Shown in pieces: positions 62,798 through 64,000 of a DNA stretch of 64,000 nt. Where the stretch lies: positions 248,001 through 312,000 of the forward strand of contig JAJVHY010000020.1 of assembly GCA_022072455.1 (NCBI GenBank), in the 5' to 3' direction. Numbering within the stretch: the stretch's first letter is position 1; the number at the start of each line of letters is the position of its first letter. The stretch comes from Verrucomicrobiia bacterium. GTDB lineage: Bacteria; Verrucomicrobiota; Verrucomicrobiia; Palsa-1439. The translations under genes and the position numbers were made by a program. Below the pieces are notes generated by a model, which did not search any database, was not told the origin of the DNA, and saw only the letters and a list, made by a program, of their open reading frames with translations.

Positions 62798-63766
62798 ATG
62801 AAGATTTTTGTCACCGGCGGTGCCGGCTACATCGGAAGCATCTGCGTCGAGCAACTTCTCAATCAAGGTCACACGGTTTTTGTCCTCGATAATCTGAGCG
62901 AAGGCCATCGGGCCGCGGTGGATTCGCGCGCGGAGTTTTACGAGATGGATTTGGCTGATCGGGCGGAATTGTTTCCGCTAATGGAACACTTGCGCCCCGA
63001 CGCCGTCATGCACTTCGCCGCGAATGCCCTCGTGCCGGAAAGCATGAAGAACCCGAGCAAATATTTCCGCAACAACGTCGCCAACGGGATCAATCTCCTC
63101 GAATCCTGCGTTCAAGCCGGCGTCCGCAAGTTCGTCTTCTCCTCAACCTGCGCGATTTTTGGCGTTCCCCAGACGATTCCGATCACCGAAGACCTGCCGA
63201 AAGACCCGATCAATCCCTACGGCGAATCAAAGCTCATGTTCGAGCGGATCCTCAACTGGTACGGCAAGCAACACGGCCTCACCTACGTCTGCCTCCGTTA
63301 TTTCAACGCGGCCGGTTGCTCCCAGAAATTTGGCGAACACCATTGGCAGGAAACGCACCTGATCCCCAACGTCCTCCGCGTTGCCCTCAATCAAAAACCG
63401 CACGTGGACATATACGGCACCGATTACCCCACCCCCGACGGGACCGCCATCCGCGACTACGTGCACATCATCGATCTCGCGCAAGCCCACATCCTCGCGC
63501 TCAATCTCAACCACAGTGATGCCTTCAACCTCGGCAGCGGTGACGGCTATTCTGTCAAGCAAGTCATCGAAACCGTGCGTCGAGTCACCGGCCATCCGAT
63601 TCCCGTCGTCGAAAGCCCGCGCCGCCCCGGCGATCCGCCGAAGCTGGTCGGCGACTCCACCAAAATCCGCAAACATCTCGGCTGGCAGCCGCGCTACGAC
63701 ACAATGCAAGCCATCATCGAAAGCGCCTGGCAGTGGCACAAGTCGCACCCGACCGGCTACGAGTAG
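62798..63766 (+). CDS. galE: UDP-glucose 4-epimerase
   Basis: Extended SDR of 322 residues: NAD motif TGGAGYIGS at residues 6-14, DAVMHFAANALVPES, SSTCAIFG and the catalytic YGESKLMFE (Tyr/Lys). The sequence RYFNAAGCSQ and the Asp/Arg-rich C-terminal part DGTAIRDYVHIIDLAQAHIL are typical of GalE. ATG at 62,798; a second at 62,789 would add three residues. It interconverts UDP-glucose and UDP-galactose for surface polysaccharides. Confidence 0.94.
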   Translation: MKIFVTGGAGYIGSICVEQLLNQGHTVFVLDNLSEGHRAAVDSRAEFYEMDLADRAELFPLMEHLRPDAVMHFAANALVPESMKNPSKYFRNNVANGINLLESCVQAGVRKFVFSSTCAIFGVPQTIPITEDLPKDPINPYGESKLMFERILNWYGKQHGLTYVCLRYFNAAGCSQKFGEHHWQETHLIPNVLRVALNQKPHVDIYGTDYPTPDGTAIRDYVHIIDLAQAHILALNLNHSDAFNLGSGDGYSVKQVIETVRRVTGHPIPVVESPRRPGDPPKLVGDSTKIRKHLGWQPRYDTMQAIIESAWQWHKSHPTGYE

Positions 63767-63777
63767 AGTTGCCGGCG

Positions 63778-63806
63778 TTGACTTCACTTGCGGGCCTGCC
63801 TATATT
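63778..63806 (+). promoter_or_regulatory. strong putative sigma-70-type promoter of the Rrf2 gene
   Basis: TTGACT (63,778-63,783), a 17-base spacer and TATATT (63,801-63,806). The start is predicted near 63,813, with a leader of about 30 bases before the ATG at 63,844. Confidence 0.6.
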
Positions 63807-63843
63807 CGCTATCGAAACAAGAGTGAATTAGTCCGATTTAATC

Positions 63844-64000
63844 ATGCAAGTCACCCGCGCAGGCGAATACGCGATCATTGGGCTGTTGTATCTGGCCCAA
63901 CAGCCGGCCGACCGCACCGTGATGGTGGATGAAATCAGCGAGGCGGAAAAGATTCCGAGCAGCTTTCTGGCGAAGATTTTTCAGTCGTTGGCCAAGAGTG
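63844..64000 (+). CDS. Rrf2-family transcriptional regulator (5' part only)
   Basis: The open frame runs off the window. The visible 52 residues are the winged-helix N-terminus of Rrf2/IscR proteins: MQVTRAGEYAIIGLLYLAQQ, DEISEAEKIPSSFLAKIFQS. The Cys ligands of Fe-S-binding members would lie beyond the end, so the sensing type cannot be seen. Confidence 0.88.
   Translation, partial: MQVTRAGEYAIIGLLYLAQQPADRTVMVDEISEAEKIPSSFLAKIFQSLAKS

Overview
This 64 kb window is GC-rich bacterial chromosome with tightly packed genes on both strands. Many neighbouring genes overlap by ATGA or GTGA, which suggests translational coupling. The content points to a Gram-negative-type cell: a FadL-like outer-membrane porin, lipoproteins and beta-barrel-like exported proteins. 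My best guess is the PVC superphylum, probably Verrucomicrobiota. That is inferred from the tyrA-aroA-cmk-plsC order, RNase HIII, the sulfatase-maturase and glycosidase genes and the palindromic repeats; it has not been tested by phylogeny.

Layout. 1-9 kb: a CAT-anticodon tRNA, a radical-SAM sulfatase maturase, an MBL hydrolase with alanine dehydrogenase, a site-2-type protease, DAHP synthase, a secreted protein of unknown function and hisC. 9-15 kb is accessory: an NAD-dependent epimerase, a zeta-like toxin/antitoxin module with a DUF2442 protein, a truncated second copy of the epimerase 5' end, and then a complete three-gene ABC-3C conflict system (nuclease-like effector, middle component, DUF2326 ABC ATPase) in visibly more AT-rich DNA. 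15-19.5 kb: pheA-scpB-scpA-trpS and a BadF-type kinase that carries a palindromic repeat inside its reading frame.

19.5-30 kb is a signalling block on the minus strand: three histidine kinases, a sigma-54 activator, a FadL homologue preceded by a good sigma-54 promoter match, a ketoacyl-ACP synthase with an Asn-Gly repeat tail, and an ICMT-like methyltransferase. 30-45 kb is mostly housekeeping: two NAD(P)-dependent oxidoreductases, VanZ, ligA, an HNH nuclease, RNase HIII diverging from mutY, a Usp protein, a ceramidase-like protein with a DegT-type aminotransferase, and tyrA-aroA-cmk-plsC. 45-52.7 kb: a lipoprotein glycosidase, MoxR/DUF58, a YgjP-like peptidase, an RlmI-like methyltransferase and a NarL-type two-component pair. 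52.9-57.3 kb holds small envelope and stress-type proteins (lipoprotein, CBS, PqiA-like, small membrane proteins, BON repeats, an exported beta-rich protein). 57.3-64 kb: degraded frames, a YkgJ cluster protein with CvfB, GH31 and a beta-propeller glycosidase, tRNA-Glu, galE and the start of an Rrf2 regulator.

Two threads stand out. First, the ABC-3C island differs from its surroundings in base composition and lacks a 7-mer (TTGCCGG/CCGGCAA) that is very dense in the rest of the window, so it looks acquired. Second, a family of palindromic elements bounded by GTAG...CTAC sits at gene ends, donates TAG stop codons to adjacent genes, and in one case lies in frame inside a coding sequence. Aromatic amino-acid synthesis is spread over several loci here (aroF, pheA, tyrA, aroA, with hisC as a related aminotransferase). 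Start codons were chosen by reading; alternatives are noted where they matter.
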